DNA of 32,520 nucleotides from Actinomycetota bacterium (GTDB lineage: Bacteria; Actinomycetota; Actinomycetes; Actinomycetales; Microbacteriaceae): contig WLGA01000002.1 of the NCBI GenBank assembly GCA_009703445.1, forward strand, positions 1 through 32,520, given 5' to 3'. The translations under genes and the position numbers were made by a program. Positions within the stretch are counted from its first letter, which is position 1. Each line of letters starts with the position of its first letter. The notes under the pieces are model-generated. The model searched no databases. It was given only the letters and a program-made list of their open reading frames with translations, and was not told the origin of the DNA. Positions 14,737 to 22,863 of this stretch are shown in pieces.

Positions 14737-15714
14737 ATGGATATTCTTTGGCCAATCAAATGGGCAGTCGAGCTTGTGCTCGTCTTGTTCCACTCGCTGT
14801 TCACGGCAATCGGTTTGTCTACCGATGCCGGCATCACCTGGGTGCTATCCATTGTCGGCCTGACCATCGTTGTCCGCTCGGCACTCATCCCAGTTTTCGT
14901 AAAGCAGATCAAGAGCCAGCGCAACATGATGCTGGTTCAGCCTGAGCTGCAGAAGCTTCAGAAGAAATACAAGGGCAAGACCGACCGCGAATCTCGCGAA
15001 AAGTTTGCCGCTGAGCAGATGGCCCTATACAAGCGCACCGGCTCTAACCCGCTGAGCTCTTGTTTGCCACTGTTGCTGCAGATGCCTATCTTCTCGGGTC
15101 TTTTCTTCGTTTTGAACGATGCTCAGGCGGGCAAGGATGGCGTTGCCTTCCTAACCAAGGGTCTTGCAGACTCCTTCTCACATGCAGACTTCTTCGGTGC
15201 ACCGCTTTCGGCTACCTTCATGAACAGCTCGCTGCTCGAGGTAAAGATTCTTGCAGCCGTGATGATTGTTGCGATGACCGCATCGCAGTTCATCACCCAG
15301 AAGCAGATCATCGCCAAGAACCAGAACCCTGCCACTGCCACTAGCCAGTACATGCAGACCCAGAAAATCATGTTGTACGCGTTCCCAATCATCTTCGCAA
15401 TCTCGGGTATCTCATTCCCTCTAGGTGTCATGTTCTACTGGTTGACTTCGAACTTCTGGACCATGGGCCAGCAGTTCATCGTTATCCGCAACATGCCAAC
15501 CCCTGGTTCGGTTGCTCACAAGGCCCGCGAAGAGCGTTTGGCCAAGAAAGGCAAGCTACCTAAGCAGGCCGAAATCGAAGCAGCCGTCGAAGAGACACCT
15601 CGCCAGCGCGTTCAGCCGGTAGGCAAGGCTCGCGCCAAGAAGCCTGCTGCGAAGAAGCCAGCGGCCAAGAACCCAAACACCAACCAAAAGCCAAACAACG
15701 AACCTAAGAAGTAG
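14737..15714 (+). CDS. yidC: Membrane protein insertase YidC
   Basis: A 325-residue Oxa1/YidC-type insertase, the short form without the large periplasmic domain of Gram-negatives. Membrane segments are visible at about residues 5-45, 105-130, 165-185 and 205-240. The conserved cytoplasmic hairpin carries I-K-S-Q-R-N-M-M-L-V-Q-P-E-L. The family's hydrophilic-groove arginine lies in the first conserved helix (V-V-R-S-A-L-I-P-V). The C-terminus is a lysine/alanine-rich tail (K-K-P-A-A-K-K-P-A-A-K), expected to bind ribosomes. It is preceded by AAGAAGG and followed 9 bases later by khpB. Confidence 0.97.
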   Translation: MDILWPIKWAVELVLVLFHSLFTAIGLSTDAGITWVLSIVGLTIVVRSALIPVFVKQIKSQRNMMLVQPELQKLQKKYKGKTDRESREKFAAEQMALYKRTGSNPLSSCLPLLLQMPIFSGLFFVLNDAQAGKDGVAFLTKGLADSFSHADFFGAPLSATFMNSSLLEVKILAAVMIVAMTASQFITQKQIIAKNQNPATATSQYMQTQKIMLYAFPIIFAISGISFPLGVMFYWLTSNFWTMGQQFIVIRNMPTPGSVAHKAREERLAKKGKLPKQAEIEAAVEETPRQRVQPVGKARAKKPAAKKPAAKNPNTNQKPNNEPKK

Positions 15715-15723
15715 GACACTTTC

Positions 15724-16284
15724 ATGCCAAAGAAGACCGAAAACACAGAAGTTACCGCGGTTGTCGACACGGATGTTGTCGAGACCGAAGCCGTTATCGA
15801 GGCCGAGGGTTCAACCAAGGACTCAGTAAAGGCTCTCGAAGAAGAAGGCGACATCGCTGCCGACTACCTTGAAGAACTTCTCGACATCTTTGACCTCGAT
15901 GGTGACATCGACATCGATGTTCGCCAGGGTCGCGCCTATCTAGAGATCACCGCGAACCAGGACAGCAACCTGCGCGTTATTTCAGAGCCAGAGACCGTGG
16001 AGGCTTTGCAAGAACTAACCCGTCTAGCGGTTCAGGTGAAGACCAACTCGTTTAGCCGTTTGATCTTGGATGTGGGCGGCTCACGCCAGGCTCGCGTTGA
16101 CGAGCTGACCCGCATCGTCACCAAGCTAATCGCGAAGGTGAAGGACAACGGCGAGGCAATCCCAATGAAGCCGATGTCTTCATACGAGCGCAAAATCGTC
16201 CACGACATCATCTCTGAGGCCGGCCTAGTGTCTGAGTCTGAGGGTGAGGGTCGCGACCGTCACATTGTGATCAAGCCTGCCTAA
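15724..16284 (+). CDS. khpB: KhpB/Jag RNA-binding protein (KH and R3H domains)
   Basis: A 186-residue protein of the Jag/EloR/KhpB family. The N-terminal ~45 residues are acidic and low in complexity. A KH-like domain covers about 50-115, and the R3H domain is near the C-terminus with the motif P-M-S-S-Y-E-R-K-I-V-H. In Firmicutes KhpB works with KhpA on RNA and affects cell elongation; its actinobacterial role is less clear. The Jag-N domain found in some relatives is absent. It is co-transcribed with yidC, and the transcript is followed by a palindromic parS that resembles a terminator. Confidence 0.93.
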   Translation: MPKKTENTEVTAVVDTDVVETEAVIEAEGSTKDSVKALEEEGDIAADYLEELLDIFDLDGDIDIDVRQGRAYLEITANQDSNLRVISEPETVEALQELTRLAVQVKTNSFSRLILDVGGSRQARVDELTRIVTKLIAKVKDNGEAIPMKPMSSYERKIVHDIISEAGLVSESEGEGRDRHIVIKPA

Positions 16285-16301
16285 TTTGTACGTTTGAGAT
16301 C

Positions 16302-16334
16302 GGAGATGTTTCACGTGAAACATCTCCTTTCTTT
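16302..16334 (+). promoter_or_regulatory. parS: parS site in a perfect 26-bp palindrome, terminator-like
   Basis: The core TGTTTCACGTGAAACA (16307-16322) is the exact consensus ParB binding site. The symmetry extends to a perfect 26-bp palindrome over 16302-16327, followed by T-rich sequence (TTTCTTTT). In RNA it could fold into a stem of about 11 bp with a tail of U residues, so it may also end the khpB transcript. Confidence 0.93.
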
Positions 16335-16350
16335 TGCCTAAGGAAACAAC

Positions 16351-16989
16351 ATGTCCGAAGAACAAGACTTCATCCCCGAGGTTGAGCCGGCCGCAGCGGC
16401 AATCATTTTTGGTGCCGGCATCGATAAGGCGCGAGCATACGCCGCCGCTCTGATCAAGGATGGCGACGAGCTAGGTCTGCTCGGCCCTCGCGAGATGCCA
16501 AAACTTTGGACGCGTCACATCCTTAACTCGGCCGTCGTGGCCGAACTTGTTGGCCCAGGCAAAAAGGTTGCCGATGTGGGTTCGGGTGCGGGCTTACCCG
16601 GTATTCCGATGGCGATAGCCCAGCCTGAGGCAGTTTTCACGCTTATTGAACCGATGGAACGCCGCGCAAACTGGCTTCAGGAGCAGGTCGAAGCACTCGG
16701 TCTCGACAACGTTCGCGTGCTGCGAGCTCGCGCGGAAGAGGTCGGCGAGGCATTCGACATCGTCACCGCCCGTGCCGTTTCCGCACTACCAAAGTTGCTT
16801 CGACTGACTGTTCCTCTAACCCGTCACGGTGGCGAAATTATCGCCCTCAAGGGGTCTAAGGCCCAGGAAGAAATCGACGACTCGAAGAACCTCATGAAGA
16901 AGCTAGATATCCACAGCTTTGAGATTGTCTTCACCGGTGCACAGCACCTCGATGAGCCGACCCGAGTGGTGCGAACTAGGCTATTCTGA
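16351..16989 (+). CDS. rsmG: 16S rRNA m7G527 methyltransferase RsmG
   Basis: A 212-residue S-adenosylmethionine-dependent methyltransferase that modifies G527 of 16S rRNA (E. coli numbering). The SAM loop is V-A-D-V-G-S-G-A-G-L-P-G-I-P, at about residues 72-85. Further motifs are E-P-M-E-R-R-A-N-W-L and T-A-R-A-V-S-A-L-P-K-L. ATG is preceded by AAGGAAAC. Loss of RsmG gives low-level streptomycin resistance in other bacteria. The gene sits between two parS sites. Confidence 0.96.
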   Translation: MSEEQDFIPEVEPAAAAIIFGAGIDKARAYAAALIKDGDELGLLGPREMPKLWTRHILNSAVVAELVGPGKKVADVGSGAGLPGIPMAIAQPEAVFTLIEPMERRANWLQEQVEALGLDNVRVLRARAEEVGEAFDIVTARAVSALPKLLRLTVPLTRHGGEIIALKGSKAQEEIDDSKNLMKKLDIHSFEIVFTGAQHLDEPTRVVRTRLF

Positions 16990-17017
16990 AAACCTGCTTC
17001 TACAAGGGGATTTTCGA

Positions 17018-17185
17018 TTGACTGAACAAAACAGCGCAACCAGTGCCGCCGAAGCTTCGGCCGTGACCGCGCCAACCGTTGTGTCGGGGCTCGGCTATCC
17101 AGCCGACCGCATTGAAACCTCCCCTGAGCCGACCGGTTGGCAGAATGTTTCACGTGAAACATTGACCCAGGTCGTGAGCAAATAA
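17018..17185 (+). CDS. Small leader ORF carrying parS, upstream of parA
   Basis: A 55-residue ORF starting with TTG at 17018, preceded by AAGGGGA at 7-base spacing. Its TAA overlaps the parA ATG by one base (TAATG). The protein is Ser/Ala/Thr rich and probably disordered. Near its end, N-V-S-R-E-T is encoded by the parS palindrome. Longer actinobacterial ParA proteins (for example in mycobacteria, from memory) carry N-V-S-R-E-T in an N-terminal extension of this kind. The ORF may therefore be a detached ParA N-terminus, out of frame with parA here. Alternatively it is only a coupling leader. A longer frame starting at 16919 exists but lies mostly inside rsmG. Confidence 0.5.
   Translation: MTEQNSATSAAEASAVTAPTVVSGLGYPADRIETSPEPTGWQNVSRETLTQVVSK
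17144..17163. promoter_or_regulatory. parS: parS site upstream of parA
   Basis: The consensus TGTTTCACGTGAAACA lies at 17146-17161 within a 20-bp perfect palindrome. It is inside the small leader ORF and 24 bases before the parA start, so ParB bound here could nucleate segregation complexes and repress parAB. Confidence 0.95.
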
Positions 17186-18078
17186 TGAGCGGCTGGGATG
17201 CTCCCCTACTGCGCGAACTAGGCGAAAACACACGCCGACTCGCTGCGCTTTCTACCCAGCAACCTCCTAAGCCGACGCAGACTCGCATCTTCACCATCTC
17301 TAACCAAAAGGGTGGAGTGGGCAAGACCACGACCACAGTGAACCTTGCAGCGGCCCTGGCGTCCAAAGGACTAAAGGTCCTCGTCATTGACCTTGACCCG
17401 CAGGGAAACGCCTCTACGGCCCTTGGAGTGCCTCACCAGGAGGGCGTGAAGGGAATCTATGAGGTTCTCACCGAGGGTACTCCCCTCGCCAAGGTGATCC
17501 AGCCGAGCACCGAGAGCCCAAACCTTGCCTGCATCCCGGCAACTATTGACCTTGCTGGCGCTGAAATCGAAATTGTGACCCAGATCGACCGCGACAAATG
17601 GCACAACCTTCTGAAAAACTCGCTTGAAGAGTATCTCGCGACTATCGAGGTTCGCCCCGACTACGTCATCATCGACTGCCCACCTAGCTTGGGTCTGCTC
17701 ACCATCAATGCCTTCGTCGCTGCGCGTGAAGTTTTGATTCCGATTCAGTGTGAGTACTACGCGCTTGAGGGTCTTTCTCAGTTGCTCCGCAACATCGATT
17801 TGATTCAGAAGAACCTGAACCCTCAGCTCGCTCTTTCCACCATCCTGCTGACCATGTATGACTCGAGAACCAAGCTTGCCTCTCAGGTTGTCTCGGACGT
17901 ACGCGAGCACTTCCCTAGCCAAACCCTGAACGCCGTGATTCCACGAAACGTGAGAATCAGCGAGGCTCCAAGCTTTGGCCGAACCGTGATTTCTCACGAC
18001 CCAACTTCAACCGGCGCGATTTCCTACATGGAAGCCGCGGTCGAAATCGCTTTCAGAGGAGCGCAAAATGGCAGATAA
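17185..18078 (+). CDS. parA: Chromosome partitioning ATPase ParA (Soj)
   Basis: A 297-residue Walker-type ATPase that binds DNA nonspecifically and moves ParB-parS complexes. The deviant Walker A K-G-G-V-G-K-T-T-T lies at residues 42-50, including the signature first lysine. L-V-I-D-L-D-P-Q-G-N is Walker A', and V-I-I-D-C-P-P-S-L-G is Walker B. The N-terminus (W-D-A-P-L-L-R-E-L) matches the region after N-V-S-R-E-T in longer actinobacterial ParA proteins. The ATG overlaps the leader ORF stop, and the 3' end overlaps parB by 11 bases, so translation is coupled. Confidence 0.97.
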   Translation: MSGWDAPLLRELGENTRRLAALSTQQPPKPTQTRIFTISNQKGGVGKTTTTVNLAAALASKGLKVLVIDLDPQGNASTALGVPHQEGVKGIYEVLTEGTPLAKVIQPSTESPNLACIPATIDLAGAEIEIVTQIDRDKWHNLLKNSLEEYLATIEVRPDYVIIDCPPSLGLLTINAFVAAREVLIPIQCEYYALEGLSQLLRNIDLIQKNLNPQLALSTILLTMYDSRTKLASQVVSDVREHFPSQTLNAVIPRNVRISEAPSFGRTVISHDPTSTGAISYMEAAVEIAFRGAQNGR

Positions 18079-19108
18079 AAAAGTCGGTCTAGGCCGAGGC
18101 ATCGGAGCCCTAATCCCTAGCGCTCCAGCGAGCAACGACCGCTCGACCGGCGACAGCTCAGGGGCAGATCGTTCGGCAAACGACCGCCCAATCGATGTCT
18201 TTTTCGGTGCCGGTGCCGGCCCTGGCAGCGCCGACGCAAATCTAGCAGCGGCCTCACAGGCCAGTGCTGACGCGGGTTCTCAGCTAGTTGCGGTCCCTGG
18301 TGCCCGTATGGCGCACCTCGACGTCAACTCGATCAAGCCGAACCCATCCCAGCCACGCAAGGTGTTCGAAGACGAGCCTTTCCAAGAGCTAGTCCACTCA
18401 ATCAAGGAGTTCGGCGTATTTCAGGCCATCGTGGTTCGCCCACTTGGCGATGAGAACGGCGAGCCAACCTATGAACTAATCATGGGCGAGCGCCGCCTGC
18501 GCGCGTCAAAGAAGGCCGGCCTAACGCACATCCCGGCAGTGATTCGTGAGACCGCTGACGAGAACATGTTGCGCGACGCATTGCTCGAAAACATTCACCG
18601 CGCAAACCTAAACGTGCTCGAAGAGGCCAGCGCATACCAGCAGTTGCTGAGTGACTTTGGCATCACCCAAGACCAGTTGGCCGAGAAGATCGGTCGCTCG
18701 CGCCCGCAGATCACCAACACCATTCGTCTGCTCAAGCTGCCGGTTTCGGTTCAGCTGAAGGTCGCCGCTGGCGTCTTGAGTGCGGGTCACGCGCGAGCCA
18801 TTCTCGCGGCACCGACCGAAGAGCGCATGGAGTATTTCGCTAACAAGGTCGTCAACGAGGGCCTCTCGGTTCGCTCGCTCGAAGAAATCGTTGCCGTCGA
18901 CAAGCCGGCGAAACCTGGCAAGGCCACCATCACTCAGGGTGGTCGCAAGGATGGCCTAAAGGAAATTTCCGAGCAGCTCGGCGACAAGTTGGACACCAAG
19001 GTCAGCATCGTTTTGGGCAAGAAGAAGGGTCAGTTGATCATCGACTTCGCAACCTACGGTGACTTAACTCGCATTCTGCGCGAACTTGGCTTCGAGAAGA
19101 CTAACTAG
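18068..19108 (+). CDS. parB: Chromosome partitioning protein ParB (Spo0J)
   Basis: A 346-residue CTP-dependent clamp that loads at parS and spreads. The first ~75 residues are Ser/Ala/Gly rich and likely disordered, with an N-terminal G-L-G-R-G-I-G-A-L-I-P box that contacts ParA. The N-terminal domain follows with I-K-P-N-P-S-Q-P-R-K and the CTP/arginine motif G-E-R-R-L-R-A-S. The helix-turn-helix region includes Q-D-Q-L-A-E-K-I-G-R-S-R-P and G-H-A-R-A-I-L. The C-terminal dimerisation domain ends R-I-L-R-E-L-G-F. At least four parS sites lie in this window. Confidence 0.97.
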   Translation: MADKKVGLGRGIGALIPSAPASNDRSTGDSSGADRSANDRPIDVFFGAGAGPGSADANLAAASQASADAGSQLVAVPGARMAHLDVNSIKPNPSQPRKVFEDEPFQELVHSIKEFGVFQAIVVRPLGDENGEPTYELIMGERRLRASKKAGLTHIPAVIRETADENMLRDALLENIHRANLNVLEEASAYQQLLSDFGITQDQLAEKIGRSRPQITNTIRLLKLPVSVQLKVAAGVLSAGHARAILAAPTEERMEYFANKVVNEGLSVRSLEEIVAVDKPAKPGKATITQGGRKDGLKEISEQLGDKLDTKVSIVLGKKKGQLIIDFATYGDLTRILRELGFEKTN

Positions 19109-19182
19109 CTTTCGGGTAATCCCCGCAAAACGGCTCCTGTGACACGGCGGGCCTACAGCCCAGTAAACACGCGGGTTTTGTA

Positions 19183-19215
19183 GTCGGCGAAACGGCCGAT
19201 TTGACGATTTTTAGC
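19183..19215 (+). terminator. Possible terminator after parB
   Basis: TCGGC (19184-19188) pairs with GCCGA (19195-19199) around GAAACG, followed by T-rich sequence ending ATTTTT. The stem is short. The gap separates convergent parB and ddl. Confidence 0.4.
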
Positions 19216-20176
19216 CGCGCTTGGCAGCTTCGGCCAAACTGTAGTAAACCTCGCCCAGAGAATTGCCAGAAGCGGTGATTGCCATCGGCAAAAGTGAAGT
19301 TTCGGTCAAACCCGGAAGCACGTTTGCTTCGAGGAACCAAACAATTCCATTCGCGTCGACAATCATGTCGATTCGCGAAAGGTGGCGAAGCCCCAAAACC
19401 TCGTGAGCCGAAACGGCAACCTTGCGAGCGGCGGCTGAAGTTTTTTCATCCAAGCGCGCAGGGATGAAGTAGTCGGTCTCGCCGGCGGTGTATCGCTCGT
19501 CGTAACTAAAGTGACCCTTGCGCGGAACAACTTCGACGGCTGGCAGTGCAATCGGGCCAGCGCCAAGGTCAATCACGCTCAGGGCAAGTTCGACACCTTC
19601 GACTAGCTTCTCGATGATGACGACGTCGCAGTAGACATACGCATCGACCATCGCACGGTTTAGGTCTTCGATTTTGGTGACGATTGAAACGCCCTGTGCT
19701 GAGCCACCGCGAGCCGGCTTGACCACAACTGGCAAAGCAATCGACTGGGTCACCGAGTTTAAAACGCTCTCAGCATCGAGTTCGCGGAAGGTTTCCTTCG
19801 GTAAAGTGATCGACGGAGGAGTCTGAATGCCAGCGCGGGCAACCAAAATCTTGGCGATTGACTTATCCCACGCTAAACGCGCGGCTTCCGGTGTCGCACC
19901 AACAAAAGGCACACCGGTGAGGGTCAGAATGTCGCGCAATGCGCCATCCTCGCCGCTCGCACCGTGCAAAACCGGCCAAATTACGTCTGGCTTGTCTTTG
20001 GCGATGTTGGCTAGAAGCTCTGAGTCTGGCTCGCGAATCACAACCGTCGCACCAAACTCGGTCAAAGCGTCGGCTACACGACGACCAGACTTCAGCGAGA
20101 TGTCACGTTCGTGAGAGATTCCTCCGGCCAGCACCTGGATTTTGAGCTTTGCTGCTGCCTTGCCCTTGGGAATCAT
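19211..20176 (-). CDS. ddl: D-alanine--D-alanine ligase family protein
   Basis: A 321-residue ATP-grasp ligase that would join two D-alanines for peptidoglycan precursors. The N-terminal V-L-A-G-G-I-S-H-E-R-D-I-S-L-K-S-G is the family signature. The glycine loop G-G-S-A-Q-G-V-S and the metal-binding end F-L-E-A-N-V-L-P-G-L-T are present. W-P-V-L-H-G-A-S-G-E-D-G is the substrate-loop motif. Length is slightly short of the usual 330-370. It lies three bases downstream of the aminotransferase and is convergent with parB. The classical actinobacterial ddl is generally elsewhere, so this may be a second copy or the only one; the window cannot tell. Confidence 0.93.
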   Translation of the reverse strand: MIPKGKAAAKLKIQVLAGGISHERDISLKSGRRVADALTEFGATVVIREPDSELLANIAKDKPDVIWPVLHGASGEDGALRDILTLTGVPFVGATPEAARLAWDKSIAKILVARAGIQTPPSITLPKETFRELDAESVLNSVTQSIALPVVVKPARGGSAQGVSIVTKIEDLNRAMVDAYVYCDVVIIEKLVEGVELALSVIDLGAGPIALPAVEVVPRKGHFSYDERYTAGETDYFIPARLDEKTSAAARKVAVSAHEVLGLRHLSRIDMIVDANGIVWFLEANVLPGLTETSLLPMAITASGNSLGEVYYSLAEAAKRG

Positions 20177-20179
20177 GGC

Positions 20180-21433
20180 CTATCTTCCTTTGAAGGTCTC
20201 GAGAAGTTCTGTTTGTAGATTAATCACGGTTGCGAGTCGTTTGATTCCAACCTTGATGTTCTCCGGGGTCGGATACGAGTAGCAAACGCGAAGCTTATTT
20301 TGGCCGGTTCCATCACCATAGAACGCGGTTCCAGGGGTGTAGGCCACCAATTCCTTGACTGCAAGCGGCAGCATGGCCTTTGAATCCACGCCATCTGGCA
20401 GGGTGACCCAGAGATAGAAGCCGCCATCCGGGCGAGTGGTGTGCAAACCAGGCAAATACTCGTGCATAGCCGCAAGCGCAGCATCCTTGCGCTCTTTATA
20501 AACACCGCGGAAGGTATCGATTTGGCCCTTCCAGTCGGCATTTGCAAGGTATTCACTGATCATCATCTGGGTGAAAGAAGAAGGGCAGAGCAGCGCAGAT
20601 TCCTGAGCCAAAACCATCTTGTCTCGGATGGCTGGCGGCGCCAATACGTAGCCAACGCGGAAGCCAGGGGCCAAAATCTTTGAGAATGAGCCGAGGTAAA
20701 CCACGCCATCCTCTTCAACCGCGCGCAGTGCATCTGGAACCGGCTTATCGAAGTACAACAAACCATACGGGTTGTCTTCGATGATCAAAATGTGCTCGCG
20801 CTTACAGATTTCAAGGATGCGAGGGCGGCGCTCAGCCGAAAGGGTCACGCCAGAAGGGTTTGCAAAGTTTGGCACGAGGTAAAGGAACTTGATCTTGCGA
20901 CCCTGGGCCTTGAGCCTCGTGATGGTCTCCTGAAGCGCCTCTGGTGACATTCCGTCGTGGTCGGTGTAAACGTGCTCCACATCGGCCTCATAGTGGCGGA
21001 AGATGCCTAGAGCGCCCACGTAGCTAGGGCCTTCGGCCACAACTACGTCACCCTTGTCAAGGAAAAGACCCGAAAGCAGGTCTAGGCCGTGCTGTGAACC
21101 GGTGGTGATGACAAGGTCTTCAACCGAGCTCTGAATGCCCTCAAGCGCCATCAATTCGCGGATCTGGTCGCGCAAGACAAGGTCACCCTGGCCGCCGCCA
21201 TACTGGATTGCAAGGTTGCCCTTTTTGGCCATGAGGTCGTGATATGCCTTGGCCAATAGCTCCTGTGGCAAAGCGGCCACGTATGGCATACCGCCGGCAA
21301 GTGAAACTACCTCAGGGCGAGAAACCACCGAGAATAGGGCTCGAACTTCAGAAACCGCAAGGGTTTCCGCGCGCGCGGCGTAGGCATCCAACCAGGAATC
21401 CAGGTTGTTGCCTTGCTGCTGCTCGTTCGACAT
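20180..21433 (-). CDS. PLP-dependent aminotransferase (class I/II)
   Basis: A 417-residue fold-type I aminotransferase. The Schiff-base lysine is K252 in G-S-F-S-K-I-L-A-P-G-F-R-V-G. The PLP-aspartate region reads I-I-E-D-N-P-Y-G (residues 217-224). P-N-F-A-N-P-S-G is the conserved asparagine loop. The overall pattern resembles the 2-aminoadipate/valine transaminase (LysN-like) group, without the GntR domain seen in MocR proteins. The substrate is uncertain. GGGGAGC precedes the ATG. It is transcribed with ddl, so a role in amino-acid supply to the wall is possible but not shown. Confidence 0.9.
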   Translation of the reverse strand: MSNEQQQGNNLDSWLDAYAARAETLAVSEVRALFSVVSRPEVVSLAGGMPYVAALPQELLAKAYHDLMAKKGNLAIQYGGGQGDLVLRDQIRELMALEGIQSSVEDLVITTGSQHGLDLLSGLFLDKGDVVVAEGPSYVGALGIFRHYEADVEHVYTDHDGMSPEALQETITRLKAQGRKIKFLYLVPNFANPSGVTLSAERRPRILEICKREHILIIEDNPYGLLYFDKPVPDALRAVEEDGVVYLGSFSKILAPGFRVGYVLAPPAIRDKMVLAQESALLCPSSFTQMMISEYLANADWKGQIDTFRGVYKERKDAALAAMHEYLPGLHTTRPDGGFYLWVTLPDGVDSKAMLPLAVKELVAYTPGTAFYGDGTGQNKLRVCYSYPTPENIKVGIKRLATVINLQTELLETFKGR

Positions 21434-21516
21434 ATGTTGCTCCCCGCGGGCGAATTACATTATTCGCTCTAGCCTACCGAAGGATAGGCCGCAAAACTAA
21501 TGGCCAGGCTAAATGA

Positions 21517-21837
21517 CTAGTTGAGGAATTCGGCTAGATCGTTGACCAGGACGGCCTTTGGCTTAGCGCCAACCATCGATTTCACGAGCTCGCCAGCCTT
21601 GAAAACCTGAAGCGCTGGGATGCCGGTGATGCCGTACTTCTGGGCAAGGTCAGGCTCGTTGTCTACGTTTACCTTTACGATAGAAATCTTGTCGGCGTAC
21701 TCAACCGAAATCTCGTCGAGGATTGGCGAGACCATGCGGCATGGGCCACACCACTCAGCCCAGAAGTCGACTAGTACTGGACGCTCGCTGTCGAGGACAT
21801 CGGCCTGGAAGCTTGCTGCGGTTACATCTTTTGCCAT
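21517..21837 (-). CDS. trxA: Thioredoxin
   Basis: A 106-residue thioredoxin with the redox motif W-C-G-P-C (Cys30 and Cys33). Strand V-L-V-D-F-W-A-E precedes it, and the cis-proline loop is G-I-P-A-L. Length and motifs are fully typical. It reduces cytoplasmic disulfides and is recharged by the thioredoxin reductase encoded 45 bases upstream. AAAAAGGAG precedes the ATG. Confidence 0.97.
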   Translation of the reverse strand: MAKDVTAASFQADVLDSERPVLVDFWAEWCGPCRMVSPILDEISVEYADKISIVKVNVDNEPDLAQKYGITGIPALQVFKAGELVKSMVGAKPKAVLVNDLAEFLN

Positions 21838-21882
21838 TTAGGGGCTCCTTTTTAGGCGGGTTGCTTGGATGAGTGGCGGTGC

Positions 21883-22803
21883 TTAGTGGCTCGTTAGGTA
21901 GTGCTCTGCGTCAAGCGCAGCAACACAGCCAGAACCGGCAGCGGTAATCGCCTGACGGTAGGTTGGGTCGATTACGTCGCCACAGGCGAAAACACCAGGC
22001 AGGGTGGTCTTTGAACTGCGACCCTCAACCTTGATGAACTTCTCTGCGGTTAGCTCTAGCTGGTTTTCAACCAACCAAACTCGTGGGTCGTTTCCGACTG
22101 CGATAAACAGACCGTCTAGGTCCATATCCTTGGTCGAACCGTCGACTGTGTTGCGAAGAGTCACGGCTTCAAGGTTGGTGGCACCCTTTAGCTCAGCAAT
22201 CTCGGTGTTCCAGATGACTTCGATCTTCGGGTTTGCCATCGCGCGGTCTTGCATGATTTTTGATGCCTTGAAGGTGTCGCGACGGTGGATCAAATAGACC
22301 TTTGAAGCGAAGCGGGTGAGGAAGTTTGCCTCCTCCATCGCTGAGTCACCGCCACCGACCACTGCAATGGTCTTTTCGCGGAAGAAGAAGCCATCGCAGG
22401 TTGCACACCATGAGACACCGTGGCCGCTAAGTTCCTTTTCGCGAGGCAAACCAAGCTCGCGGTATGCGGCACCGGTGGCCAAAATCACAGTCTTGGCCTC
22501 GAAAGCCTGCCCGTTTCCGGTCTTCACGATCTTGATGTCGCCCTTTAGGTCAACTTCGACCACGTCTTCATACATGACCTCGGTGCCGAAGCGCTCGGCC
22601 TGCGCCTGGAAGTGAGCCATGAGCTCTGGACCCTGAAGGCCTTCTGGGAAGCCCGGGAAGTTTTCGACCTCGGTGGTCTTCATTAGCTCGCCGCCGATTT
22701 CGACAGAGCTCGCGATTAGCAGTGGGTTAAGCCCGGCGCGTGCGGTGTAAATGCCTGCGGTGAAACCGGCAGGGCCTGATCCGATGATAATTACTTCGCG
22801 CAC
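21883..22803 (-). CDS. trxB: Thioredoxin-disulfide reductase
   Basis: A flavoenzyme of 306 residues when started at GTG 22803 (M-R-E-V-I-I-I-G-S-G), which is preceded by GAGGAG at six-base spacing. A GTG at 22821 would add six residues and is less likely. FAD site: G-S-G-P-A-G (residues 8-13). Redox pair: C-A-T-C (Cys133, Cys136). NADPH site: V-G-G-G-D-S-A-M-E-E-A. The C-terminal FAD motif is F-A-C-G-D-V. It transfers NADPH electrons to thioredoxin, encoded next to it. It lies downstream of murJ. Confidence 0.96.
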   Translation of the reverse strand: MREVIIIGSGPAGFTAGIYTARAGLNPLLIASSVEIGGELMKTTEVENFPGFPEGLQGPELMAHFQAQAERFGTEVMYEDVVEVDLKGDIKIVKTGNGQAFEAKTVILATGAAYRELGLPREKELSGHGVSWCATCDGFFFREKTIAVVGGGDSAMEEANFLTRFASKVYLIHRRDTFKASKIMQDRAMANPKIEVIWNTEIAELKGATNLEAVTLRNTVDGSTKDMDLDGLFIAVGNDPRVWLVENQLELTAEKFIKVEGRSSKTTLPGVFACGDVIDPTYRQAITAAGSGCVAALDAEHYLTSH

Positions 22804-22863
22804 TTGCGTCTCCTCGGGCACTCGCCCGCTAATTCTTCGTTCGTTGGGGTTCTAAACCCAATA

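Noticed and set aside
16919..17017. Longer version of the parA leader ORF
   Set aside because: It lies mostly inside rsmG in another frame; TTG 17018 has its own ribosome-binding site.
16824..17387. A 187-codon minus-strand ORF across rsmG, the leader ORF and parA
   Set aside because: It runs antisense to well-supported genes and the parS palindrome, and has no family similarity.
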